64,000 bases of DNA from Flavobacterium jumunjinense (GTDB taxonomy: Bacteria > Bacteroidota > Bacteroidia > Flavobacteriales > Flavobacteriaceae). Location of the stretch: NCBI RefSeq assembly GCF_021650975.2, contig NZ_CP091285.1, forward strand, positions 372,001 through 436,000, written 5' to 3'. How positions within the stretch are numbered: position 1 is the stretch's first letter; each line of letters starts with the position of its first letter. Below the pieces are notes generated by a model. The model ran no database searches, had not been told where the DNA came from, and saw only the letters and a program-made list of their open reading frames with translations. Below are positions 41,080 through 49,250 of the stretch, in pieces. The position numbers were made by a program, and so were the translations under genes.

Positions 41080-41550
41080 ATGGCAAGTCAAAATCAACTT
41101 ACGTTCGTGAACAAAGCTCCTGAAGGAGTAAATGAAGCTTATCAGAGCAATAATATGCCTGTAACTCCTCACTTTGAAAAAAATCAATTTCTTACTCCAC
41201 ACTGGCATCCAAATGCAAATGAAATTACTACATGTACAAAGGGTTCTGGACAAGTAGTTCTTATCTCTCCCAATCCATCGTCACCTCATCAACAAGGAAC
41301 GGCTATAAAAAATGTTTACGATATGACCGTGAACCAAAGTGTTTTCATCCCAAAAGGTTATTTTCATTATTTCATAAATACTGGAACAGAAAATTTTGAT
41401 CTTGAATTAACTTTCAGTAACCCAAATTTCGATATTCTTACTTTAGATAACGTTGTAAACCTACTTCCAGAATACATTAGAAAACCTTCTTTAAACGGGA
41501 ATCCAACTATTGAAATTCTTACAGTTGAAAATAAAACTGAAACAGTTTAG
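41080..41550 (+). CDS. Cupin-domain protein
   Basis: A 156-residue single-cupin protein. Motif 1 is HWHPNANEITTCTKGSGQV and motif 2 is FIPKGYFHYFINTGTEN. The HxH plus Glu and the later His provide a likely metal site, as in germin or oxalate-decarboxylase-like cupins. There is no signal peptide. The activity is unknown. It is controlled by a LytTR-type repeat and CTAGCGCTAG and ends at a terminator, so it is its own unit. Confidence 0.8.
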   Translation: MASQNQLTFVNKAPEGVNEAYQSNNMPVTPHFEKNQFLTPHWHPNANEITTCTKGSGQVVLISPNPSSPHQQGTAIKNVYDMTVNQSVFIPKGYFHYFINTGTENFDLELTFSNPNFDILTLDNVVNLLPEYIRKPSLNGNPTIEILTVENKTETV

Positions 41551-41562
41551 TATCTAAAAAAA

Positions 41563-41610
41563 AGAGCCTTCCATAATTTTTTCGCAATCACAAATGGCAA
41601 GGCTCTCTTC
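41563..41610 (+). terminator. Terminator
   Basis: AGAGCCTT pairs with AAGGCTCT; an inner CCAT / ATGG extends the stem. It lies between the cupin gene and the gene at 41639. Confidence 0.65.
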
Positions 41611-41638
41611 TTTCAGTTAAATAATAAAAGTAAAAATC

Positions 41639-41968
41639 ATGTCAAAAAAAGCAAATGAAGAAACGGATCCCGATGAGACTTCTACATATCAAGTAGTACT
41701 CTCTTCTCATGGTCGCCATATGTTTTTCGGAACTCAAAATAGAAGCTACCTTGTGGTAGCTACTAATTTAGACGACAAAGAAGTTGCTGTTCTTGAAATA
41801 GCCAAAAGTGGAGTAAGAGAAGTAGGTGGCACAATGCGTATTTTTCCAAATGAAACCAATTCAATGCTTATTAAAAATAGTGGCAGTAGCATTTTTGTTT
41901 TAAATAGATCAGAATCAGCAATTCAATTTTTTCCAAAAATTGGAGTATCAATATTTCTTGCAGAATAA
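41639..41968 (+). CDS. Small orphan protein
   Basis: A 109-residue protein without signal peptide, apparently all-beta after a short acidic start: TYQVVLSSHGRHMFFGTQNR, VVATNLDDKEVAVLEIAKSG, TNSMLIKNSGSSIFVLN. No family is recognised. The next gene starts 22 nt downstream, and the run 41639-46308 has small gaps, so it probably leads a five-gene operon with the barrel protein, FAD oxidase, orphan and Ntn hydrolase. Confidence 0.55.
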   Translation: MSKKANEETDPDETSTYQVVLSSHGRHMFFGTQNRSYLVVATNLDDKEVAVLEIAKSGVREVGGTMRIFPNETNSMLIKNSGSSIFVLNRSESAIQFFPKIGVSIFLAE

Positions 41969-41990
41969 TAACATTTTAAAATATGTAAAC

Positions 41991-43001
41991 ATGAATGAAC
42001 AAAAAGTAACTCCGCCAATATTTCCAAATTCTTTAATTATTGAACCAACCCAATCCAACCCTGAACCAAATATCAAAGGATTAGGCCCTTTGCAATATTT
42101 AATTGGAACTTGGACAAATCAAAATTTAGGGTCGTCTGAAAGAGGTGGAAAATTAATGCCTTACTCTTATAACTTATTGGCTCTTCCATCAATTGAAGCA
42201 AAGGAAAAATACATCCTAAAAAACTTCACCTATTATGAGGAAATTACCTTCTCTCCAATAAATGGAAATGTGCAGAATAGAGGAGGTAATTATAGTCAAT
42301 ATTCAAATGTAATTTTCTATGAACAACGCGTCTATTTTGCAGAAGGACCATATAAAGACAAACTAGTACATGCAGAAAATGGTTCGTGGCTTTTCTTAAA
42401 AATAGATGAGCAACCCTTAAATGCATATGGTGCTACTCCTGTAATTCCACCTCCAAACCCGCTCCCAGTGCAAAACAAATTAGCTACTATTGCGAAACAA
42501 ATTTCTGTACCACATGGTAATTCAATTTTAGCTATTGGAAATATTAAAAACTATAATAATCTTCAAGAAAACTCATATATAAACGAAGGACCATTAGAAA
42601 TTGAAGATTACCAAGGTAGTCTTCCTCAAGACGCAGATTCAATAACTCCTTACAGAATAAAAACAAGTACTCAAGGAGGAAACCCTCATCCGCTATTTAA
42701 CACAAACCCAAACAGACCATTGCAGCAATCTACTGTTGATTATCCCTGTACAAAATATATTGAATGGAGTGTTGACACCGAAAACAAAGCAGCACTAGGT
42801 TCTGTAACAAACATTCCTTTTGAACAAAAAAAAGCTGATGTTTCAAACTACAAAGCACAATACTGGTTGCAATCTTTTAATTCTGAAAATGCATATACAC
42901 AATTAGCCTATTCACAAACCATTATATTAGATATTCCAATAAATGGTAAAATAGTCAAATTTCCACATATCACGTGTAATGTACTAACCAAGAAAGAGTA
43001 A
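41991..43001 (+). CDS. Heme-binding-like (lipocalin/nitrobindin-type) beta-barrel protein
   Basis: A 336-residue protein. GPLQYLIGTWTNQNLG near the start, SYNLLALP, YEEITFSPINGNVQNRGG and KQISVPHGNSILAIG follow the order seen in large lipocalin-like proteins annotated as heme-binding. A late KYIEWSVDTENKAALGSVT vaguely recalls the tails of the proteins at 28821 and 34334. There is no signal peptide. The ATG at 41991 is chosen because the in-frame TTG at 41940 lies inside the preceding gene. Ligand and function are unproven. Confidence 0.5.
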   Translation: MNEQKVTPPIFPNSLIIEPTQSNPEPNIKGLGPLQYLIGTWTNQNLGSSERGGKLMPYSYNLLALPSIEAKEKYILKNFTYYEEITFSPINGNVQNRGGNYSQYSNVIFYEQRVYFAEGPYKDKLVHAENGSWLFLKIDEQPLNAYGATPVIPPPNPLPVQNKLATIAKQISVPHGNSILAIGNIKNYNNLQENSYINEGPLEIEDYQGSLPQDADSITPYRIKTSTQGGNPHPLFNTNPNRPLQQSTVDYPCTKYIEWSVDTENKAALGSVTNIPFEQKKADVSNYKAQYWLQSFNSENAYTQLAYSQTIILDIPINGKIVKFPHITCNVLTKKE

Positions 43002-43077
43002 AGATCAATATCTATTGAACTTAAACTACTTAGATAGTAAAGCAAATCATTTAATAAAACTAACAAATACATCAAAT

Positions 43078-44742
43078 ATGGCTTCAAATACTTTAAGAAA
43101 CCCTCGTGAACTTCACAATCTTAAAAATTTTATAGATCAAATAACAACAACGCTCCCTTCTTCCATAAAAATTTCAACTTCTATAGGAGACTCAGAAACT
43201 TTTTATAATCATTATGAAAACAGTCTGATATTTAACACCCGAATTCAGACTAATCCATTCGTTATTGTCTATTGCGAAAATGAATTAGATGTTATAACAA
43301 CCTACAATGCCGCAACCAAAAATGAACTTCCGATTCGAGTTAGAGCTGGTGGTCATGATCATGAAGGAGAATGCAGCGGAACAAATACTATTGTAATAGA
43401 CGTTTCAAAAATTAACCATATCAAGGTAGACCCAAAAACTAAAATTGCATCTATTGGTCCTGGGAATAAATTTATAAGATTAACTACTGAGTTAGCCAAA
43501 GAAGATGTAATGATACCTCATGGCACTTGTGCAACGGTTGGTATTGCTGGTTTCACCATGGGTGGCGGTTGGGGTCCTTGGACAAGAGAAAACGGAATGT
43601 GTTGTGAGTCACTTGTAGGTGTAGATATCCTCTTAGGTAATGGAGAAATTGTAAAACTCGATGTTGACAAAAATGGAAAAGTCCCAGAATTACTTTGGGC
43701 GCTAAGAGGAGGTGGCGGTATGAGTTACGGCATTGTTACTGAACTTCGCATTCAAACATTCCCTTTGCCTCCTGCTTTATATCGTTTTGAATTAGAATGG
43801 AACTGTTATGAAGATATTAGTATGTTATGTTTAAAAGAAACAATACCTACTATAAAAGTACTAAAAAATTGGGAAAGACTTATTCAAAGTGACGACACTC
43901 CTTCCTTAGTAGGAACTAATTTTAAAATAAACGGATTACCTTGGGAAAAGAATAAACCAATCGATGTAAATACCATTGCTCACAATTGCATTCTCTACGG
44001 GTATTGGAAAGGTGATAAAGCAAGCCTTGACGCATTTATCAAAAAAGAATTTACAGGTGATTTAGCCCCTTGTTGGAAAAACATAGAAGCCCCAACTGGA
44101 GCAGATTATCCAAAAGACACTTATGGTTTAAATTTAATGAATTCATGGGATAGAGAATCATTGCCTAGAATTCAAACTAAAATGGGATTCAAAAATGTAA
44201 ATGGCATTCCTTTTAAACCAGATGAAGACAAACCTGCACCTCATAAAATAACGTCTCGCTTAGTCAATAAAGAAGGACTTGGCTATGAAGGTAAAAATGG
44301 GTACGAACAATTATTAAAAAGTCTAACATCAGACCTCATTTTAAAAGGTAACAGAACACTTGGGCTATTTACATATGTTACACTAGGTGCAATTGCGGGT
44401 GATTTTTATAAAAAACATCCGAATGGTAATGGTAGTGCTTTTCCCTACAAAGACAAACTATATACAATACAGTACCAATGCTGGTGGAACGCAGAAGGAA
44501 AAGAAATTGAAAAAGAGCAAGATAGTTTTGTATATGACAGAACGAATAGAGCTTTAGACTGGATAGAAAAAAGTAGAGAAATAGAAATCCAGAATACCTC
44601 TGGAGCCTTTATTAGTTTCAAGGATAACTCTATCCCTACAGAAACCTATTTTTCTTATAACTATGATAAGTTGAAAGAAATTAAAATCAATTATTCAAAA
44701 GATGAGTACAATCATTTTAGAACTCGTAAAACAATCATTTAA
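43078..44742 (+). CDS. Berberine-bridge-type FAD-dependent oxidoreductase
   Basis: A 554-residue FAD-linked oxidase. His93 in RAGGHDHEGECSG and Cys151 in PHGTCATVGIAGFTMGGG are in the positions that bind FAD covalently through two bonds in this family. ELLWALRGGGGMSYGIVTE and a BBE-type C-terminus (NYDKLKEIKINYSKDEYNHF) complete the match. Such enzymes oxidise sugars, alcohols or natural-product intermediates with O2. No signal peptide is seen from the ATG at 43078; an in-frame TTG at 43015 is less likely. Predicted substrate unknown. Confidence 0.88.
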   Translation: MASNTLRNPRELHNLKNFIDQITTTLPSSIKISTSIGDSETFYNHYENSLIFNTRIQTNPFVIVYCENELDVITTYNAATKNELPIRVRAGGHDHEGECSGTNTIVIDVSKINHIKVDPKTKIASIGPGNKFIRLTTELAKEDVMIPHGTCATVGIAGFTMGGGWGPWTRENGMCCESLVGVDILLGNGEIVKLDVDKNGKVPELLWALRGGGGMSYGIVTELRIQTFPLPPALYRFELEWNCYEDISMLCLKETIPTIKVLKNWERLIQSDDTPSLVGTNFKINGLPWEKNKPIDVNTIAHNCILYGYWKGDKASLDAFIKKEFTGDLAPCWKNIEAPTGADYPKDTYGLNLMNSWDRESLPRIQTKMGFKNVNGIPFKPDEDKPAPHKITSRLVNKEGLGYEGKNGYEQLLKSLTSDLILKGNRTLGLFTYVTLGAIAGDFYKKHPNGNGSAFPYKDKLYTIQYQCWWNAEGKEIEKEQDSFVYDRTNRALDWIEKSREIEIQNTSGAFISFKDNSIPTETYFSYNYDKLKEIKINYSKDEYNHFRTRKTII

Positions 44743-44752
44743 AAAATAAATC

Positions 44753-45250
44753 ATGAAAAAAGACATCAAAATCAATTACATAAATAAATCTATTAACAAC
44801 GATTTACCAAACATTTTTCAATTTACTAAAAATGATATACCATGTTTTGATCATTTAAAGGAAGGTGTTGCTTGGAGACCAGCAATAAATGGTAATGATC
44901 CCTTTGGAATGATAGAAACAAAGACGATTGAAGTATTAAAAACGGATAATCAAGAGGCAACTTTAACTTCAACATACAATCCAAATGTACAAGAAGAAGA
45001 ATTAGTATTTAAATATAAACTTAAGGGACAAAATGCTCAAGAATGGGAATTAACATATGGTGAAGTAGCTATTATTTTTGCACGAAGAGAAGTTTCTGTC
45101 AACAAAAAATCAAAATATAAAAATCTAGGAATCTTCTCAATTGGAAAATATACAGATTGGTTATATAGCCATAACTTATGGGAGCAACCTGAAGAATTAG
45201 AAAATAGAATTTATAGCTTATTAGAATTTAATTTAACTGGAAAAAAATAA
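44753..45250 (+). CDS. Orphan cytosolic protein related to 15026-15646
   Basis: A 165-residue protein without signal peptide. The start DIKINYINKSINNDLPNIFQ and GVAWRPAING correspond to LNFINKSND and VAWKVIKNC of the 206-residue protein at 15026. The C-terminal half (LTYGEVAIIFARREVSVNKK) differs. Function unknown. It lies 10 nt after the FAD oxidase gene and 5 nt before the Ntn hydrolase gene, so the three are co-transcribed. Confidence 0.6.
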   Translation: MKKDIKINYINKSINNDLPNIFQFTKNDIPCFDHLKEGVAWRPAINGNDPFGMIETKTIEVLKTDNQEATLTSTYNPNVQEEELVFKYKLKGQNAQEWELTYGEVAIIFARREVSVNKKSKYKNLGIFSIGKYTDWLYSHNLWEQPEELENRIYSLLEFNLTGKK

Positions 45251-45255
45251 TTGAT

Positions 45256-46308
45256 ATGTGTACAAGAATATTTAATAATTTCAATAAAGAAAATTTAACC
45301 ACAGCTCGCAATATGGATTGGGCTACCGAATTACCGACAAGTCTATTTGTTTTTAGAAATGAAAAAAATACTCCAATGGTAAAAACAGGGACAAGTCCAC
45401 AAAACGAAAATTCGCTAATATGGACAGCAAAATACAATAGTGTAGTAACCATGGTGGGCGATGAACGAAAATACGGAGCGTCCGATGGATTAAACTCTGC
45501 TGGACTTATGGCTAATTTGCTATATGATAGTAATGCTAGTTATGAGCGTAAAGATGGAAGCTCTTGTAAAAATCTAGATGTATTTTGTTGGCTACAATTT
45601 GTATTAGATACTTGTTGTTCTGTACAAGAAGTTGTTGAAAAATTCAGCAAAGAGGCAACACCTCAAATACAAATCATAGGTGGTATTGTACCTGGAAGTA
45701 CAAAGCCTGCTTCTTTACATTTATCTATTTCTGACAAATTTGGTGACTCAGCAATTATTGAGGTAAATAAAGGAAAATACGTCATTTATAACAATCCAGA
45801 ATTTAGGGTAATGACCAATGAGCCTTCTTATGCAAAACAGATTGAGCTTAATCAATATTGGAGATGGCAATGGAGCAATAAAAACAATTTCCCAAGTAAC
45901 ACTTTACCAGGTGGAACATTCCCATCTGACCGTTTTGCAAGAGCTTCTTATTATCTAAATCATTTATACACTTCAGTCAGCACAGATGATTCGTTAGCAC
46001 AATCAAAATCGGTTGTAATGAATGCTTCTGTTCCAGTAAACTTTAAATCTGGTGATTCAAATCATCCAAACATAGCACAAACGCTTTGGACAACTATTTC
46101 TAGTCATAATGATTTAAAATACTTTTTTTGTAATTCTAGAACACTTGGAAACATATGGGTAGATTTAAATATAATAGATTTATTCCCTGCTCCTGTTTCA
46201 CGACTTATTTTGGTTGAAGAAATAGATTCTAATTTCATAAATAAATCGCTTTACGGCTTCAAAAATAATGATTTCGAAGCTACTAAAGATCCATTTAAAG
46301 CTAATTAA
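45256..46308 (+). CDS. Choloylglycine-hydrolase-family Ntn amidase
   Basis: A 350-residue linear amide C-N hydrolase. It begins MCTRIFNNFN, so Cys2 becomes the N-terminal nucleophile after Met removal. TARNMDWA provides the conserved Arg/Asp region, and a late TLGNIWVDLN segment fits the family. Relatives hydrolyse penicillin V, bile-salt conjugates or, in some Gram-negatives, acyl-homoserine lactones. Many homologs are exported, but this one has no signal peptide. It ends the operon at a strong terminator. Confidence 0.85.
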   Translation: MCTRIFNNFNKENLTTARNMDWATELPTSLFVFRNEKNTPMVKTGTSPQNENSLIWTAKYNSVVTMVGDERKYGASDGLNSAGLMANLLYDSNASYERKDGSSCKNLDVFCWLQFVLDTCCSVQEVVEKFSKEATPQIQIIGGIVPGSTKPASLHLSISDKFGDSAIIEVNKGKYVIYNNPEFRVMTNEPSYAKQIELNQYWRWQWSNKNNFPSNTLPGGTFPSDRFARASYYLNHLYTSVSTDDSLAQSKSVVMNASVPVNFKSGDSNHPNIAQTLWTTISSHNDLKYFFCNSRTLGNIWVDLNIIDLFPAPVSRLILVEEIDSNFINKSLYGFKNNDFEATKDPFKAN

Positions 46309-46348
46309 AAAAGTAAGGCTGACAAAATAATTGTCAGCCTTACTTTTT
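46308..46348. terminator. Bidirectional terminator
   Basis: AAAGTAAGGCTGACA pairs with TGTCAGCCTTACTTT around AAATAAT, with A- and T-runs outside. It directly abuts the stop codon of the convergent msrB gene. Confidence 0.9.
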
Positions 46349-46793
46349 ATATTTCTATCTTCTTTAATGAAACCGCATTCATACAATAACGCAAACCACT
46401 TGGCTCTGGTCCATCTGGAAAAACATGTCCTAAATGTCCTTCACAAGTGTTACACACTGCTTCTACCCTAATCATTCCAAAAGATACATCTTTAATATAT
46501 CCTATAGAATTTTCTTTTATGGGTTGTGTAAAAGAAGGCCAACCTGTTCCGCTTTCAAATTTTTCATTAGCATCAAAAAGTAATGTATCACAACAAACAC
46601 AGCCATAAATCCCTGGTTCAAATAAAGAACAAAGCTCCGAACTATTTGGCCTTTCTGTTCCTTTTAATCTTGTGATTCTATATTGTTCTTCGGATAACTG
46701 AGCCTTCCAATCGGCTTCTGTTTTTACCACTTTTCTATCTGCTTCTGGGTTTCCTCTAGTTGCAAAACCTATAATAGTATTCCAATTTAGCAT
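46347..46793 (-). CDS. msrB: Peptide-methionine (R)-S-oxide reductase
   Basis: A 148-residue MsrB. Zinc ligands are in YGCVCCDTLLF and AVCNTCEGHLGHVF, and the catalytic Cys lies in GLRYCMNAVSL. SGTGWPSF is the substrate-binding motif. It reduces the R form of methionine sulfoxide in proteins. No signal peptide is visible, so it is cytosolic. It lies downstream of selO and msrA on the same strand, which is a meaningful redox-repair group. Confidence 0.95.
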   Translation of the reverse strand: MLNWNTIIGFATRGNPEADRKVVKTEADWKAQLSEEQYRITRLKGTERPNSSELCSLFEPGIYGCVCCDTLLFDANEKFESGTGWPSFTQPIKENSIGYIKDVSFGMIRVEAVCNTCEGHLGHVFPDGPEPSGLRYCMNAVSLKKIEI

Positions 46794-46831
46794 AAGTTAT
46801 ATTTTTTATTATTTAAAATTTAAACGACTAT

Positions 46832-48406
46832 TTAAGAACTACATGATAATGCAGAACATCCTACTTTGTGCCTTGCCCAATCTGGTCGTTTTGCATACCA
46901 TTTTTGATATTCTGGTTGTTCATCATAAGGCTTCAAAAGCATTTCATACATTTCATTTAGTAATTTATAATCTCCTTTATCAGCTTCGTCAATAGCCAAT
47001 TGAGCCATATAATTTCTCAAAACATATTTTGGATTAACACGATTCATTGCATTTTTTCTATCTTCATCTGTCACTCCTTGGTGTTTTATAATTGAAAGAT
47101 ATTGTGTAAACCAATACAACCATGTATCCTTTGTAATATCTTTCACTTCTTCAACATTATAGAATGCATCTTTCAATTTTTCTAAAGCAGTTTCAATTGT
47201 ATCATCTTGTTTAACTTGACTCAGATCTCTAAAAAAAATAGTCATGTCTGTTTCTGTTAATTGAAGATTCTCTGTTAACAAATAAATACTTTCTTTCGTT
47301 TTTTCATTTTCAGAGAAGAAACCTAATTTGTCATGCATCATTTTTAAATATTCAACTTCATATTGAATAGGAAAGTCGTTCAAAATTTTCTCTAAAGGTT
47401 CTGCTTCTTCAATTAAAGGAAATAAAGCATTCGCCAATTGCAACAAATTCCATTGTGCAATTTTAGATTGATTACCAAAACGATACCTCTTGTGCTCATT
47501 ATCTGTAGTGTTTGGTGTCCAATTCGGGTTATAATCTTCCAGCCAACCATATGGCCCATAATCGATTGTCAATCCATGAATAGACATATTATCGGTATTC
47601 ATTACACCATGAACAAAACCAACTCTTTGCCAATGCACAATCATTTTAAGCGTTTTATTGGCTACCGTTTCAAAGAAAGCTAAATATTTTTCTTTTCCTT
47701 CTAATGAAATTTCAGGATAATAATATTTAATAGTATAATCTACCAGTGATTTCAAATTTTTATCATCTTCTCTTGCTGCGAAAATTTCAAAATTACCAAA
47801 ACGGATAAAAGAAGGTGCAACTCGTGTTACAATTGCTCCTTTTTCGTAGGCCGCATTCCCATTATATAGTACATCACGTAAAACTTCATCTCCGCTTAAA
47901 GCTAGTGCTAAAGAACGAGTAGTTGGCACTCCCAAATGGAACATGGCTTCACTACAAAGGTGTTCACGAATAGAAGAACGTAAAACTGCAAAACCATCTC
48001 CCTTTCGAGAATAAGGTGTTTTACCCGCTCCTTTTAATTGAAGCATTAAACTAACATTATTATTTTCTATTTCAAATAAATTAATAGCTCTTCCGTCTCC
48101 TAATTGCCCTGCCCAATGTCCAAATTGATGCCCAGCATAACACATTGCATACGGCTTCGTTTCTTTAAAAACCGATTTCCCGGAAAATACATTTAAAAAT
48201 TCATCAGAATTTAAATCCTTTTCTGTTAGCCCTACACTTTGCGCAACGTCTTTTGACACATGTATGATGCTTGGATTTGATGGTTTTTTGGGTTCTACAT
48301 AAGAAAAACAAGCACCAACAACTTGCCTAGGTTCATCGTTTTCAATTACATCTGCTGACAGTTCTTTTGTAAACTTATTTTTAATATTCAATATCATTTT
48401 TTCCAC
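46832..48406 (-). CDS. selO: SelO-family protein adenylyltransferase (AMPylase)
   Basis: A 524-residue pseudokinase-fold enzyme. Family segments include HQFGHWAGQLGDGRAINLFE, KGAGKTPYSRKGDG, RSSIREHLCSEAMFHLGVPT and VHGVMNTDNMS. SelO attaches AMP from ATP to proteins during oxidative stress. The C-terminus GCSALSCSS has Cys at the antepenultimate position where the human protein has selenocysteine, so the redox-active tail is kept. It lies between msrB and msrA with 38 and 30 nt gaps. Confidence 0.93.
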   Translation of the reverse strand: MEKMILNIKNKFTKELSADVIENDEPRQVVGACFSYVEPKKPSNPSIIHVSKDVAQSVGLTEKDLNSDEFLNVFSGKSVFKETKPYAMCYAGHQFGHWAGQLGDGRAINLFEIENNNVSLMLQLKGAGKTPYSRKGDGFAVLRSSIREHLCSEAMFHLGVPTTRSLALALSGDEVLRDVLYNGNAAYEKGAIVTRVAPSFIRFGNFEIFAAREDDKNLKSLVDYTIKYYYPEISLEGKEKYLAFFETVANKTLKMIVHWQRVGFVHGVMNTDNMSIHGLTIDYGPYGWLEDYNPNWTPNTTDNEHKRYRFGNQSKIAQWNLLQLANALFPLIEEAEPLEKILNDFPIQYEVEYLKMMHDKLGFFSENEKTKESIYLLTENLQLTETDMTIFFRDLSQVKQDDTIETALEKLKDAFYNVEEVKDITKDTWLYWFTQYLSIIKHQGVTDEDRKNAMNRVNPKYVLRNYMAQLAIDEADKGDYKLLNEMYEMLLKPYDEQPEYQKWYAKRPDWARHKVGCSALSCSS

Positions 48407-48436
48407 TTTTTAAAACATTCACATTAAAAACAAATA

Positions 48437-48967
48437 CTACTTCAATTTATCTGCGTAGTAATTTCTTAGCTTCGCTATTTTTGGATCAATTACCGCTCTA
48501 CAGTATCCAGCTTCTTGATTATCATTATAATAATTTTGATGATTCTCTTCTGCTACATAAAATACATCAAAAGATTTAAGTTGTGTAACAATCGGATTAG
48601 CATATACTTCCTGAACTTTTTGAAACACCTTCTCCGCGATTGCTTTTTGTTCCTCACTATGATATAAGACAATAGAACGGTATTGCGTTCCATGATCTGC
48701 TCCCTGAGCATTTAAAGTTGTAGGATCATGACTTGTCATAAAAATGGTTAGTAAGTCTTCATAAGAAATAACATCCGAATCGAATGTAACCTGTACCACT
48801 TCTGCATGACCAGTTCTTCCTGAACAAACTTCTCTATATGCCGGATTTTTAATATGCCCATCAGTATATCCCGATACAATTTGTTCTATCCCTTTTAACC
48901 TTTGTATAACTGCTTCTATACACCAAAAACATCCACCTCCAAAAGTTGCTAATTGAGAATTTTTCAT
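48437..48967 (-). CDS. msrA: Peptide-methionine (S)-S-oxide reductase
   Basis: A 176-residue MsrA. The catalytic Cys lies in FGGGCFWCIEA, and GYTDGHIKNPAYREVCSGRT, HDPTTLNAQGADHGTQYRS and ENHQNYY are the usual signatures. It reduces the S form of methionine sulfoxide, complementing MsrB. It is probably the first gene of the msrA-selO-msrB transcript. Confidence 0.95.
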   Translation of the reverse strand: MKNSQLATFGGGCFWCIEAVIQRLKGIEQIVSGYTDGHIKNPAYREVCSGRTGHAEVVQVTFDSDVISYEDLLTIFMTSHDPTTLNAQGADHGTQYRSIVLYHSEEQKAIAEKVFQKVQEVYANPIVTQLKSFDVFYVAEENHQNYYNDNQEAGYCRAVIDPKIAKLRNYYADKLK

Positions 48968-49100
48968 TCTTACTGTTTTTTTAAAATTATTATAGCGTTA
49001 CAAAGATACAATACATATAAATTATACAATTGTTAATACTTCCTCATTGTTTGTTAATTATTCCTTCCCAAACACAAAAACAGTTAATCTTATGAAAAAC

Positions 49101-49114
49101 AGGTATTTATACCT
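49101..49114. promoter_or_regulatory. AGGTATTTATACCT palindrome
   Basis: AGGTAT-TT-ATACCT lies 136 nt upstream of the AidA/PixA gene start. Its core GTATTTATAC is shared with the inverted repeat at 21206-21250. The gap 48968-49250 also contains leader copy 4. Confidence 0.45.
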
Positions 49115-49169
49115 ATAAAAAGAAAATCATTTCATCTTAATTTTATACTGTAATATTACAAACAAATAA

Positions 49170-49244
49170 AGTGAAGTTCAGCAATCACATTAAAAAACGA
49201 GGCGGAACCTGAAAGGCCTTATGAGTAGGGAAACAAACAAATAA
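49170..49244 (+). ncRNA. Structured leader, copy 4
   Basis: Hairpin 1: GTGA, loop AGTTCAGCAA, TCAC. Hairpin 2: GAGGC, loop GGAACCTGAAAG, GCCTT. Compared with copy 2, the two inner pairs of stem 1 change from A-U to G-C and from G-C to A-U, both compensatory. The micro-ORF (49221-49244) encodes MSRETNK and has a 6-nt insertion that keeps the frame and stop. The AidA/PixA gene starts 6 nt later. Confidence 0.62.
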
Positions 49245-49250
49245 AAAGTC

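Noticed and set aside
41940..41990. TTG start for the heme-binding-like gene (and similar TTG starts at 29406, 36609, 43015, 3801, 9759)
   Set aside because: The ATG starts fit family starts or signal peptides, and three of the TTG codons lie in or upstream of TAnnTTTG promoter elements.
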